Shown: positions 27,077-37,146, counted from the stretch's first letter. The stretch: DNA of 64,000 nt from an uncultured Alphaproteobacteria bacterium (GCA_929200315.1 CAKMZB010000002.1:212619-276618); one strand, 5' to 3'. Program-made: numbers and translations. The notes: a model not told the origin generated them from the letters alone.

Positions 27077-27895
27077 ATGAGCGTATTTTCCCAGAGATAT
27101 CGTTTTACAGGAACAAGAATTGTTCCGTGTTATCTTGAATTTGATAAGCTCGTCTTTTTGCACGTGGAAAAGACCGCAGGGATGACAACCCGGCGCATTC
27201 TGTGTGGCTTGTTTGGCAATGGTGACGTATCTCCGCACAGCGATAAAGACGATTTTGAAGACTATATCGCAAGCCATCCTGTATTGGTCGGCCACGTTGA
27301 CTATGCGTTTGTAACCCAACTAATACCGTCGTTTGGTTGGTTTACCTTCCTCCGGGATCCGGTTGAGCGGGCGGTTTCTTTGATGAACTACTGGGCGTTT
27401 CAGGTTCAGAATCAAACTTCGCATTGGACAGACGGGTCCGAAATTGAACGTGAAGCATATCACATCGCCAATTCAGCTACGTTTGAGGCGTTCATTTCCT
27501 CGCCAAATGAAAAAATCCGAAGAGAGCTTCAGAACCACGCCTGTTGGCGCATTACAGGTCGTAGACAGGAAGATTTATTAGATGAGGAATACGCCGCTTT
27601 GGCGTTTAAGCGTGTGAGGGAAGAAGCCATTTTCTTTGGTTTGCAAGAGCATTACCCTCTTTCTTTACTGCAAATCCCAATTCTCATGAACATTGACACA
27701 AGTGGGACTATTTTTCCGCATGAACGTATCAATCAAGTGCCGAATCCACGGTTGAGCCGTGTTGATGTTCAGTCAGTGGATCGCTCTGTGCTGGGAGCCG
27801 ACGTCATTTTCTTCAACCATGCAAGAGAGCTGTTTCATAAACGCATGGAGGCACTTATCCCGCATGTCTTTCAACGGCTGTCGAGTAAGTCGTAA
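27077..27895 (+). CDS. sulfotransferase family protein
   Basis: The 272-residue protein would move sulfate from PAPS to a sugar hydroxyl. The PAPS 5'-phosphosulfate loop is LVFLHVEKTAGMTTRR (around residue 27), and the 3'-phosphate motif is FTFLRDPVERAVSLMNYW (around residue 90), as in the Sulfotransfer_2 family of carbohydrate enzymes. It lies 47 bases after the FkbM gene and is followed by a broken second sulfotransferase. I see no PAPS synthesis genes in the window. The acceptor is probably a polysaccharide. Confidence 0.75.
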   Translation: MSVFSQRYRFTGTRIVPCYLEFDKLVFLHVEKTAGMTTRRILCGLFGNGDVSPHSDKDDFEDYIASHPVLVGHVDYAFVTQLIPSFGWFTFLRDPVERAVSLMNYWAFQVQNQTSHWTDGSEIEREAYHIANSATFEAFISSPNEKIRRELQNHACWRITGRRQEDLLDEEYAALAFKRVREEAIFFGLQEHYPLSLLQIPILMNIDTSGTIFPHERINQVPNPRLSRVDVQSVDRSVLGADVIFFNHARELFHKRMEALIPHVFQRLSSKS

Positions 27896-27970
27896 GCTGT
27901 CTGAAACGGACGATGGTTCCCTAGATATGGCTAAAAAGGCGCATTATTCAGAAAATAAGGAGGATTCTTT

Positions 27971-28661
27971 TTGACAAATACATTTCTGATTGCTGCGCAT
28001 CACAAATGTGCAACGCATTTTCTGCGTTTATACCTGACAGAATTCTGCCACTTGAACGACAAGACACTTTTTCATAGCTATTTGGGGACCAGCCGTCCGT
28101 CGGATGACCACACGACATATCTCTTCTGACCAACGCGAACTACGACACTCCTTAAAACAGCAATTCTGGTCCATCGCTTAACACTATTCGAAGCCCTCTC
28201 AGCATCCTTGTGTCGGCCTTTCACTCACACAAATTCTCTCAGTCCACTGAAGGGGGCCAGAGGCGCAGCGATTCATATTGAATGAATGTAGCACAGAGGA
28301 GGGAATGTGGGAGACGTTCAAATTTCTGAAAAGAGATGGTTTTTACAGGGATACGAGCGGTCCTTTGCTCGCCTTGAGAGAATGGGACTACGACGATGCT
28401 GCATTTCAGGTTCTGCGCATGGAGGATCTGATGCGGGACATTGACAAAGTCCTGATGTCGCGTCTGATCCGGCATTTTGGTGAACGTGCGCCGAGCGAAA
28501 CGAACGTCCGCTCGCATTACAGGTCCGGAGATCCTGACAACTGGAAGCGAGAACTCCCGGCTGATCTGATCGAGCACGTGGTCAGCACCAGCCGGAAAAT
28601 ATTTGAAAATTCTATCCAGAGATCGATTTTCGCAACTGAGCGGTTGTTGGATCGTATTTGA
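27971..28661 (+). pseudogene. sulfotransferase pseudogene with several frameshifts
   Basis: Four pieces in different frames together spell a sulfotransferase. From TTG 27971 the frame reads TFLIAAHHKCATHFLRLYL (phosphosulfate loop) to TGA 28127-28129. The shifted frame from 28126 reads LTNANYDTP to TAA 28153. Another frame from about 28156 reads SLNTIRSPLSILVSAFHSHK, the 3'-phosphate motif, to TGA 28279. The final frame (28278-28661) gives FQVLRMEDLM, then HYRSGDPDNWKRELP, the C-terminus of such enzymes. It is a distant relative of, and not a copy of, the intact gene just upstream. Confidence 0.75.
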
Positions 28662-28676
28662 ACGAGGCTGGTGAAT

Positions 28677-29627
28677 ATGAAGAAGCTTGGACAGGCCGTG
28701 AGGATGACAATTGACCGGATAGTCAGGTCTCGATCGTTGGAGCACTCAGGGCGAGAGCCGGAGAGCGACGTGGCAATGAACAATAATGATAGCGGTCTTC
28801 CCGAATTTTTTTTTAGACACCTGGCTTCCGGAAGCGCAACTCCCCCAATCATGGATATCAGCCGTGTCGAAGTTCAGCTGTCCCGGGATGGGCCGCTCGG
28901 ACAAAAGGGGGATAGAATTTTTGTGCCGTTTGACGAAATGATATTGCCCGCTGTTCTGGGTGGTGAAGTCTGGCAACCGGAATTCTGCGAATTCCTCACC
29001 GAGCAGGCAGCCAAATCGGACGAATGTGTGCTTCTCGATATTGGTGCAAACTGCGGCCTGATTACCCGGCAGCTGATGAATATGTCCGAGCATATTGATG
29101 CGGCTTTCTGCATTGAACCTGATAGGAACAATTTCTCCTGTCTGCAGCTGAATCTTGAATTTTCAGGCGACATGCACTTCTTCAATGTCGGGTTGTCGAA
29201 ATCGGGCGGGCGTTTGGAGTTTTACAGAGAGAGGGAAAATTGCGGTAACTTCTCCTTCAACCGATCTGCAGTGGACGGAAAAAACTTTGAAACCGTCTCC
29301 GCAGAAACGGTCGCCGTTGAGAGTTTTTTCAAGTCAATCGCTGGGCAATTAGACACCAAGACACTGCTCTGGAAGTCGGACACACAGGGGTTTGATGAGC
29401 TCATCGTGTCCAACACACCTGATGAAATCTGGTCCCATGTTTCTGCAGCTGTGATCGAAGTCTGGCGGATCCCGAAGCCTGAATTCGATGTCGCTGAATT
29501 GCGCAGAAAGATCGACGTTTTCCCAAACAAGGTTCTGGGTGGAAAAGAGATCGCGAGCAGCGCACAGATCATCGACTACCTTTCCTCCACTGATCGGCAG
29601 CATTGCGATTTGTGGCTGTGGAGATAG
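28677..29627 (+). CDS. FkbM family methyltransferase (second copy)
   Basis: The 316-residue protein has the SAM loop VLLDIGANCGLITRQLM (around residue 120), IEPDRNNFSCLQLNL, and SDTQGFDELIV (around residue 235) where FkbM enzymes have DxQGxE-type residues. It is not close to the FkbM protein at 25950, so the two probably methylate different positions. The start is uncertain: GTG 28671 or ATG 28677; both lie just after the sulfotransferase pseudogene. The N-terminal 60 residues are basic and divergent. Confidence 0.78.
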   Translation: MKKLGQAVRMTIDRIVRSRSLEHSGREPESDVAMNNNDSGLPEFFFRHLASGSATPPIMDISRVEVQLSRDGPLGQKGDRIFVPFDEMILPAVLGGEVWQPEFCEFLTEQAAKSDECVLLDIGANCGLITRQLMNMSEHIDAAFCIEPDRNNFSCLQLNLEFSGDMHFFNVGLSKSGGRLEFYRERENCGNFSFNRSAVDGKNFETVSAETVAVESFFKSIAGQLDTKTLLWKSDTQGFDELIVSNTPDEIWSHVSAAVIEVWRIPKPEFDVAELRRKIDVFPNKVLGGKEIASSAQIIDYLSSTDRQHCDLWLWR

Positions 29628-29744
29628 GCGCCAGCTGTCCCGCAACACAAGCGCATATCGACCCGGTAAGCCCGGTTGATTGGCAGCTTGGCGGTTGCAC
29701 ATCGTAAGCGACTTCGGTGCGCACAGGTTGATAACATCGCTGGA

Positions 29745-30857
29745 TTAGTGCGCTGCTTGCATCAAGATTGCCTCCTCAAAGACTCCGGCAGTCATCTGCG
29801 CCGTTTTCGTCCAAGAGTATTGTGCCGCGTTCTCGCGCGCGCGTCGCGACAATCGCCTTCTAAGCCCTGCCTCGCTGGCCATTGCTTCCAGAGCAGAGTG
29901 GATTTCTGACACGGAATACGGGTCAACAAGGACACCACCCTTCCCGGCAACCTGTGGCATCGAGGCGATGTTGGACGTGATGACTGGCGTGCCCAGTGAT
30001 TGAGCCTCCAAGATCGGCAGTCCATACCCCTCATAAAGCGAGGGCATTACAAGGCAAAGCGCGCTTCTGTAATAGTTGAGAAGCTCTGCGTCGCTGGCGT
30101 AAGCCTTGACTGTCACGCAGTCCGTCAAACCTGACTTCGATATAAGCTTGGGCAACCTGATGTTACCCCAACCGTCATCGCCAACGATGAGCAAGTGGTG
30201 TTTTGACCGAATAGGCTCCGACAGCATTCCATAGGCTTTGACCAGTGCATCAAGGTTCTTGCGGGGTTCACGTGTACCAACGAAAAGAAAATAGTCCTTT
30301 TGCGATATCTCACTGGGCTCTTGAGTTTCAGCGTTCGGAAATGTCCGTGAAGCAAGTGGGATTTCTCGAATTTTTGATCCATCAACCTTACAGAATTTTT
30401 GAAGGTCGTCTGCGGTCGAAGTCGATTCGACAATGATGAGGTTAGCGCGCCCTATGCTGCGCGGCATGAACAACCTTTCCAGCCAAAGCGTGCTTTTGCG
30501 CATCGTTTCAGGATACTGCTTCCAGACCAAGTCGTGAATGGTGAGAATTCTGGGAAGGTTGCCAGCGAAATCCGCAGGAAGGCGATGTGCCGGACCCCAG
30601 AAGGCATCAAGCTGATGCTGACGCAAAAGCAAGGGCAGTGCGATCTCGGCCCAAACCTGCCGCGCGATTGGATTTGACACCTTGCTGCAAACGGATCTCA
30701 CGCCCCGCAAAGCGGTAATTTCCTCAGGCAGGGGAGATGGGCTGAAAAGGGTTAACTCAACACCGGCTGCGCTAAGTTCCTTCACGACGTTGAGCGTATA
30801 AATACCGATGCCGCTCAATTGCTTGGACAATGGTCGTGCATCAACGCCAACGTGCAT
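29745..30857 (-). CDS. GT4 family glycosyltransferase
   Basis: The 370-residue GT-B glycosyltransferase begins MHVGVDARPLSKQLSGIGIYTLNVVKEL, with the Gly-rich donor/acceptor loop. The C-terminal donor domain has FLFVGTREPRKNLDALVKAY and the E-x7-E motif in SLYEGYGLPILEAQSLGTPVI (around residue 283). It resembles the WbpY/WbdB-type mannosyl- or rhamnosyltransferases of homopolymer O-antigen loci. The intact motifs suggest it is active. It is a cytoplasmic enzyme acting on lipid-linked glycan, working with the exporter genes at 37-38.6 kb. Confidence 0.85.
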   Translation of the reverse strand: MHVGVDARPLSKQLSGIGIYTLNVVKELSAAGVELTLFSPSPLPEEITALRGVRSVCSKVSNPIARQVWAEIALPLLLRQHQLDAFWGPAHRLPADFAGNLPRILTIHDLVWKQYPETMRKSTLWLERLFMPRSIGRANLIIVESTSTADDLQKFCKVDGSKIREIPLASRTFPNAETQEPSEISQKDYFLFVGTREPRKNLDALVKAYGMLSEPIRSKHHLLIVGDDGWGNIRLPKLISKSGLTDCVTVKAYASDAELLNYYRSALCLVMPSLYEGYGLPILEAQSLGTPVITSNIASMPQVAGKGGVLVDPYSVSEIHSALEAMASEAGLRRRLSRRARENAAQYSWTKTAQMTAGVFEEAILMQAAH

Positions 30858-31387
30858 GTCAGATCCGTTCTCGTGCTTGCGATCTGGAAACTATTGCTCA
30901 GAGCATAGCTTTCCCCGCCTTGTTGATATCCACAAATTGCGGGAATATCGAGCGCGAGACAGCCAAAAGCTTTCGGCAATGGGAAAGATCTGGCGTCCTG
31001 GCGTAATCATTCTGGCCCAGTGAAAATTCTCCCTTTTTTTACCAACCTTCATGAAGACCACCGCGGGTCTCACATGTTTGTCTCAAACGGGGCCGTGTGC
31101 GGATACATCCTACGAGACCTTACGTCGATTTAGGAAGTATTTGGGAGCAATTGGATGGGATGTGTGCTGGAATTGCGGCGGAAACTCTCTGATCCACTTG
31201 AGTCCCAGATCGTTCTTGAACGTTTCGTGGTGGTCACACGGTTGATGGGATCGCAATCTGCGAGCATTCCGTAGTCACGCGATTCGGTAAGCAACTCCCA
31301 ACATTCGCTCGGTCACGTGTCGTTTTACAGAATGGACATCATTTTCAGTTTTTGATATATAAATACTCAATAAATTACATATCAGTT
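30858..31387. other. 530-base stretch with a possible coding remnant at 31020-31274
   Basis: A plus-strand frame from GTG 31020 reads KILPFFTNLHEDHRGSHMF, meets TAG at 31131, and continues in the same frame as GCVLELRRKLSDPLESQIVLERF to TAG 31272. The second part looks coding in character but matches no family I know. Nothing else is visible. Confidence 0.3.
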
Positions 31388-34300
31388 TTATGAATGTTTA
31401 TCTATATGTAGACCTCTAATCATTCCCTCCAACCTCTCAGAAAGCCATGCAAAACTATGTTGTTCTCTCCAAATTTGTGATGCTTCTTGTTTGGCGTAGT
31501 ATTCTGATGAACTTGTTCGAATTTCTTTGATCGCATTTCTCATCGCATCTGCCAGATTCCGGGGCTCGGTATCCTTAACTCTCCACACGGCGTCTCCAAA
31601 TTCGTGAAAAATGGAAATGTCTGTCACAATTGTGGGCCGCCCGCTCGCCAGACCATAACGAGCCGCAGCGCTCGCCGATTCCGAAGTTGGCGCGTACGCA
31701 AACACCACGAGATCGACGGCTTGTAACAGTGATAGACTTTCGTTGTCTGGAAGAAATCTCGATTCTAGAGTTATTCGATCTTCAAGCTTCAGTTCTGCTA
31801 TTCTATCTGTCAGCTCGCCAATAAGATCCGCAGATGTATCGATAGGGTATTCGGCATTTACCATTCTAAGCGCTACATGATCGCCTTCATCGCGAAGCAG
31901 TCCGATAGCCTCGACAATCTGTTGCAAGCCCTTGTGAGGCAAGCAAAACCCGTAGGTAGCAACAGTAGCGGTTGGCAGGGGATCTTGCTTCAGATCTTCA
32001 ACCTCCAAAACCCCGACGGGGAATAGGGTCACATTCTCAACAAGACCAAGCTGCTTTAGAAGGTTCATGTCATTAATGGAGTGAACCAGGACTTTGTCAC
32101 ACAACGCTAATGCAGGAACATAGTTTTCAAGTTTTTTATCTGGAGCTTGCGGAGGGTTTTCTGTCGCATGCATCTCAAATACAATAGTTCGTCCGGCAGC
32201 TTTATGGAATTTCAAAAAATTAAAAATATGAGTATGATCAAAGAAACTGAAGTTGAATTGAATGACTAACGTGTCCAGATGAGCATTCTCTACAGTTGCA
32301 GTGAGTTCCGAAAATTCGTCGACATCACCTGCAGTCCAACACCTTATACAATTTGAACCATCCGGTTCAGTTAACTCATCCGCATGGGCAGCCAGAATGA
32401 TTGGAGTTCGCTCAAAATTTGACATTAAATGCCGCGAATATACTGCAATGCCGCATTTTTCGTTCCAAGTACTTATCCATCCGACTTTCGCTGGTCGAAC
32501 AAATTCCGTGGAATATAGATTTTGGCTGAACTCAACTAAACGTTCAGCAACTTTGCTCCAGGAGAAGTTAGCAAGCAGAAGCTCCCGGCCATGGCAAGCC
32601 ATCTCTGCACGACGCGCTGTAGTTGTGTCATAGGCTGTCTTCAGAGCGCTGACCAATGCTTTCTCATCGATCTTTGCCCATGCAGATGGTCGCAAATTAA
32701 GGTGCGTGTCCGCCTGCTCAAATTCGTAGTCAACAAGCCAGGAGTTATCAGGTGTACAGAAATCCAGCGGTCCTGACCAACGGGTGGTTATTGCCGGTAT
32801 CCCCGAAAGCATTGCTTCTGCAATGGGTAGACAGAAACCTTCTGCATAGCTTGGCGCTACCAATATCTGGCAACGCTCGTAAAGCGCCTTCAGGTCTGAA
32901 TCGGACATATCATCTTCAATGACAATTATTGGCGCGGCATCCGGATATTTGCCGCGAAGATCCGATAATTTCTCGTGCACCTGATTGTGTGGATTAGGAA
33001 AGGTTTTTATTATGAGGCATACATCATCGGTGTCTGAAAAAGCAGCACACCATGCCTTGAGCAAGGCATCTGGTCCCTTTCTTGGGAAAAAAGACGACAC
33101 ATGGAGAAAGCGGAATGGTTTGGCGTTCATGTTGTCCAGTACGCAATTTGCACTGGCCGTAACGCGCTCCCAGTGATCTACGCCACAGCCACCAACGGCA
33201 AGTGGTATGAATACTCCGTTGTCTCGCAAGACTTTTCGGACGTGTTCGGACAGGCACGTTATACCGTCAAGATGTTGATTGAATTGCCTTACCCATTCCA
33301 TCGGAAAAGCAGATTCTTCCCAAGCGTAAGAATGCAATAAATTGCAGCGGGCGGTCATATCGTGCACGCGTGGCGGGTACAAAATACGACTAACCACCGA
33401 AACCTGATCATGTCCAAGTGTTCCGGCTTGTTCACTCATACTCGCCAAATCATCGTTTTTGTTGAGAAATTCGAGTGACGGGGCAAAATCCCCCGGACCT
33501 TCGGTAGAAAACAGAGCAACCTGTACGCCTTGTTCGGCTAAGGATCGGGCTATTTCCCGGTTAATAAGCGCTAGGCTGTAAGAGCTGTCAAAAGGGCCTT
33601 CGATCCGCCATGAAAGATCTCGTTCAGACACCCTGGCACCAAATAAGGAAAATATTTCCTTCTCATTTTTTGCAATGCATTTACAAATATCAATAATAAA
33701 TTCATCATTTTCTTCAAAAAGAAATCGAGATATATGCATTATCAAATTATCGTAGATATTTATACGATTTTTATTTTTAATAAAGCCTGAACGGTTTCCG
33801 ATTTCTCCAGATATTATCTCTTCCCAAAATTTAATCGATTTCTCCGCCGTTGAACTCCAGTTAAATTTCCGAGCCTGTTGAATACCATGTCGCCGAAGTT
33901 CGTCGCGCAATTTTTCATCCGTGAGCAACTCCGCGATTTTATTTGCAATTGAAGAAACATCGTAAGGGTCGAATAAAGCCCGAGAATCTCCGATGACTTC
34001 CGGCAAGCTTGACGTATTCGCTCCGACTACTGGAGCGCCACAAGCCATAGCCTCCGCGGCAGGTAAACCAAAACCCTCGTGCCATGATGGCAAAATATAC
34101 AGCGCGCATATATTGTAGAGAAGAACAAGTTGGTCATCACTAACATAGCCGACAAAACGTAGTTTTTCTGATGGAAGGCCAGCACGCCTAGCCTGCAGTT
34201 CAAAATCAGCGATTTCTCCGTCAGACATTCGCCCAGCCAAAACCAAGCTGTGGCCGTCCAGCACACTCTTTGGCAGCTTGGCGAAAGCTTGAATAAGCCT

Positions 34301-35026
34301 GGGAATATTCTTGCGCTCGTCAACACCTCCCACACAGAGCAAGAATTCCCCCTCTACACCAATTTTTGATATAGCTTCATGGATTTTTCTATTATCATAA
34401 GAAACTGGTTTAAAATAATTATCAACACCCCCGAGCACAGCTTTAAACATATAGTTCGGTCTATCAATATTTTCCGCACATTCTAATAAAGAATGTTCAG
34501 ATACAGAAGTATAGCAAGATGCATTTTTGAATTGATCAATTTTTCTGTGATAAAATTCCCCATATTTCGGATCATGATTAAGATATACATGCGGATTAAT
34601 AAAAGGAATAAGATCATGGGCTGTTACGCTTACGGGTGTTTCGGAATCGAAAAGCCCAATACTGGTCACTGCATCATCGATAAATCCCTCGAAAAGGCTC
34701 GTAACATGAACAATGTCGGGGTTTAGGTTTGCAATAAATGCCTCGCGAATAACCTCTGCCGTTTTCCGCCTTTGCGTATTAGCTGGATCCATTTCGCGGA
34801 CAGGGCCTGGTGCATGCCACACCAAGATATTTTCCGACGGAAGCATCCCTTCAAACTCAGCGCGTAAAGGCTCGATTGTTTCCGGAAACAGTCCGTTCAA
34901 GATTATTATGACTTCATGGCCTTCGCAATTTTGCAGAACCCCTTTGGCAAAACCGAGACTGTAGCGACCTATGCCCCGAAACCGGCTCTCCGTTTGTGCA
35001 CCCTGAAGGTCGATTACTATGCGCAC
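31388..35026 (-). CDS. three-module GT4 glycosyltransferase
   Basis: The 1212-residue protein has three GT-B (GT4) modules. Module 1 (about residues 1-400) begins RIVIDLQGAQTESRFRGIGRY and has HEGFGLPAAEAM near residue 314. Module 2 (about 475-820) has AEGFCLPIAEAM near 728. Module 3 (about 835-1205) begins KVGWISTWNEKCGIAVYSRH, but its motif near 1115 reads SESASAAARYGLASG, with Tyr where the second Glu of E-x7-E should be, so it may bind without catalysis or belong to a divergent class. The start is GTG 35026, overlapping the preceding stop by one base. Multi-domain GT4 enzymes polymerise mannan or rhamnan O-antigens. The stretch about 33.65-34.7 kb is AT-rich. Confidence 0.88.
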   Translation of the reverse strand: MRIVIDLQGAQTESRFRGIGRYSLGFAKGVLQNCEGHEVIIILNGLFPETIEPLRAEFEGMLPSENILVWHAPGPVREMDPANTQRRKTAEVIREAFIANLNPDIVHVTSLFEGFIDDAVTSIGLFDSETPVSVTAHDLIPFINPHVYLNHDPKYGEFYHRKIDQFKNASCYTSVSEHSLLECAENIDRPNYMFKAVLGGVDNYFKPVSYDNRKIHEAISKIGVEGEFLLCVGGVDERKNIPRLIQAFAKLPKSVLDGHSLVLAGRMSDGEIADFELQARRAGLPSEKLRFVGYVSDDQLVLLYNICALYILPSWHEGFGLPAAEAMACGAPVVGANTSSLPEVIGDSRALFDPYDVSSIANKIAELLTDEKLRDELRRHGIQQARKFNWSSTAEKSIKFWEEIISGEIGNRSGFIKNKNRINIYDNLIMHISRFLFEENDEFIIDICKCIAKNEKEIFSLFGARVSERDLSWRIEGPFDSSYSLALINREIARSLAEQGVQVALFSTEGPGDFAPSLEFLNKNDDLASMSEQAGTLGHDQVSVVSRILYPPRVHDMTARCNLLHSYAWEESAFPMEWVRQFNQHLDGITCLSEHVRKVLRDNGVFIPLAVGGCGVDHWERVTASANCVLDNMNAKPFRFLHVSSFFPRKGPDALLKAWCAAFSDTDDVCLIIKTFPNPHNQVHEKLSDLRGKYPDAAPIIVIEDDMSDSDLKALYERCQILVAPSYAEGFCLPIAEAMLSGIPAITTRWSGPLDFCTPDNSWLVDYEFEQADTHLNLRPSAWAKIDEKALVSALKTAYDTTTARRAEMACHGRELLLANFSWSKVAERLVEFSQNLYSTEFVRPAKVGWISTWNEKCGIAVYSRHLMSNFERTPIILAAHADELTEPDGSNCIRCWTAGDVDEFSELTATVENAHLDTLVIQFNFSFFDHTHIFNFLKFHKAAGRTIVFEMHATENPPQAPDKKLENYVPALALCDKVLVHSINDMNLLKQLGLVENVTLFPVGVLEVEDLKQDPLPTATVATYGFCLPHKGLQQIVEAIGLLRDEGDHVALRMVNAEYPIDTSADLIGELTDRIAELKLEDRITLESRFLPDNESLSLLQAVDLVVFAYAPTSESASAAARYGLASGRPTIVTDISIFHEFGDAVWRVKDTEPRNLADAMRNAIKEIRTSSSEYYAKQEASQIWREQHSFAWLSERLEGMIRGLHIDKHS

Positions 35027-35481
35027 TAGACAGTTCCATTCTCTTGATTGGCAATGGCCAAGAGAAGATCATGGTAAATCTGCCGTTCACGCGGCGAGAG
35101 CGAGTCTACAATGCCATTAGAGGCCGACTGCAATCTGCCTTCAGCGTCATGCGGAAATGCACCGGAACCAGAGAAGGAATACAACGACATCGGCTCACTG
35201 TTGTGCAGTCGTCTTAGCCAATCCATCAGGCTTGGGACGTGCCGCAAAACAGAAATTACCTTCGACTTAACAGCGGGGCGGAGCATTATCCAGTTGCGCA
35301 AATGCAGCAGAACTAGCCTTAGCGTTCGTCGCGATCTGCTTCCCGGCTTCAATGTGAGCCGAGCTAAGCTACCCACCGCTGCCCATTTGACGATGTCGGT
35401 CAGAAATCGCAACGCCACATTAATCCGCCACGTTCGGCTATTTCGCAATTTGAGATTCTCTCGTTTCCGTCTGATGCGCAC
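35026..35481 (-). CDS. hypothetical basic protein in the glycosyltransferase operon
   Basis: The 151-residue protein from GTG 35481 is strongly basic (MRIRRKRENLKLRNSRTWR) with no known domain; the end reads LSPRERQIYHDLLLAI. Between them lies a hydrophobic-basic stretch (LRLVLLHLRNWIML) that might attach to the membrane. Its stop overlaps the GTG of the three-module glycosyltransferase by one base, and the upstream glycosyltransferase ends 54 bases before it. The position suggests a helper of the polymerase, comparable to chain-length or coiled-coil partners, but no coiled coil is obvious. Confidence 0.5.
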   Translation of the reverse strand: MRIRRKRENLKLRNSRTWRINVALRFLTDIVKWAAVGSLARLTLKPGSRSRRTLRLVLLHLRNWIMLRPAVKSKVISVLRHVPSLMDWLRRLHNSEPMSLYSFSGSGAFPHDAEGRLQSASNGIVDSLSPRERQIYHDLLLAIANQENGTV

Positions 35482-35535
35482 GCTCGAAAGCTCTAGCTAC
35501 TGTATTCCCACGCGTTCCGTTGCCTGAGCGAACTA

Positions 35536-36636
35536 CTACTTTCGCCCATTCACGAGCTGTCTGTAAAGATCCAGATATCTGGGCACCATCATATCAGATG
35601 TGAAATTTTCGGCAAACCGTCGCCTTGCGATCAGGCCGCAGGTTTCGGCGAGTGATTTATCCTTGGCAAGACATTCCATAGCTTGCGCAAGAGCGGTCAC
35701 GTCTGCTGGCGGTATCACCAAACCCGTCTCATTATGCAGATTGACGTAACTCGTGCCGGTGCCCAACTCACAGGAAATCATCGGTTTTCCGGCGCGGGCT
35801 GCCTCCACAAGAGATATTCCAAAAGCTTCGGACCGCAAGTGGGAGGGGAAGACGAACGCCCGGCAAAGCTCCAAAAGCGCTTCCCTATCCTCATCACCGA
35901 TTTCGCCGACGCAAATTAGATTCTCCGGCAGTTCCGAATTGCCGAAGAGAGTGAGATCGCCACCACCGGCCACAACAACGGGTAAGCCCGTTTTTCGAGC
36001 GGCGGCGGCCAAGAACGGAAGGCCCTTATAGTAACGAAAGGCACCGACAAAGAGAAAAAAGTCTGATCCAACCCGCGCGCGCCAATGGTCGACGAGTTCA
36101 GGCCTGGGTAGGCTCCGTTCTGCAATGCCAATCGGTATCACGCTGACCTTGTCCTTGAATTGTTGCAGTACATCACTCGTGCGAACGTAGTTTCCGGAGG
36201 TGGCGACGATATGGTCTACCCGACGGAGAAATGCATTCATTAACGGGCGGTATATCGGTAGAATGGCCTTCTGTTTAACGACGTCTGAATGGTAGGTAAC
36301 CAACGCCGGCTTGTGCTTTCGGAATGCGATATCAAGGCAATCTGACATCGGCCAGGGCAGGTGGTAATGGACGAGGTCCACATCTTGTATGAGGTCACGG
36401 TAGCGCCCCAAAATTGAAACGGAAAAGCTTGTTGAGGCAAAATGCAGATTGCGCTTGCTTACATGCATTGCATGTCGGCCAACCGGCACGGGCCCGGCGA
36501 TAGTTTTCGGGCCGGTTGTAAGTACATCAGTCTCAACGTTGTGCTCGACCATTCCCTCTGCAATTTCATAGATGGCCCGCGGTATCCCGGTCCTGTCCTC
36601 CGGCATATAGGCCTTGTAGACGTGAAGTACTCTCAT
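35536..36636 (-). CDS. GT4 family glycosyltransferase, WbpZ-like
   Basis: The 366-residue GT-B enzyme begins MRVLHVYKAYMPEDRTGIPRAIYEI. The segments DLVHYHLPWPMSDCLDI, YHSDVVKQKAILPIYRPLMNAFLRRVDHIVATSGNY and FLFVGAFRYYKGLPFL are typical of the WbpZ/WbdC group of mannosyl- and rhamnosyltransferases that start or prime homopolymer O-antigens. The E-x7-E motif is SEAFGISLVEAARAG (around residue 265). It is the first gene of the minus-strand operon that continues to the three-module enzyme. Confidence 0.85.
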   Translation of the reverse strand: MRVLHVYKAYMPEDRTGIPRAIYEIAEGMVEHNVETDVLTTGPKTIAGPVPVGRHAMHVSKRNLHFASTSFSVSILGRYRDLIQDVDLVHYHLPWPMSDCLDIAFRKHKPALVTYHSDVVKQKAILPIYRPLMNAFLRRVDHIVATSGNYVRTSDVLQQFKDKVSVIPIGIAERSLPRPELVDHWRARVGSDFFLFVGAFRYYKGLPFLAAAARKTGLPVVVAGGGDLTLFGNSELPENLICVGEIGDEDREALLELCRAFVFPSHLRSEAFGISLVEAARAGKPMISCELGTGTSYVNLHNETGLVIPPADVTALAQAMECLAKDKSLAETCGLIARRRFAENFTSDMMVPRYLDLYRQLVNGRK

Positions 36637-37146
36637 CAGACAAGGAAGCCTCGCGACGAATTCGGGCCAAGGGAGATTTCAGCATAGAGCAGCCGATTTA
36701 GACGGGCAATACCGCTAAGGGCCACCTTGTCTCAATTCAACTGGAAACGGCTTCTTGCACAACGCCGACCTTTTGGCTTGCGTCGATGGACAAACAAATT
36801 GAATCCTGCCCATCATTGGACCGGGTGATCTGATGTGCGTAGCGTCAAGATTTCTGCAATTCTCCGGTTAAGCCTTGCTCCGGGGGCAGGCTAACTGCCG
36901 AAGTTCGGTAAAATCGTCTCTTCACGTGATTTGGGTTCTGGCATCGGGGGAAAGGCCTAACCGGTTGCTTGTATGCTGATAATGCCTGCGATAATCGGTA
37001 TTAACGTCGACCAGCTTGTCGGCATTCTGGGGCAGGCACCATCGCAAGCTGAAAGACCTGGAAAAATCTTGCAGAACCCCTGTTCCGACCAAGTTCAAAA
37101 CCGGTGTGCATTCGGGCAATAGGGTTTCTGCGTTTCGAGGATATCT
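36637..37146. other. 510-base divergent intergenic region
   Basis: It separates the WbpZ-like gene (minus) from wzm (plus) and should contain both promoters. I see no convincing coding frame, hairpin or repeat in it. Confidence 0.4.
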
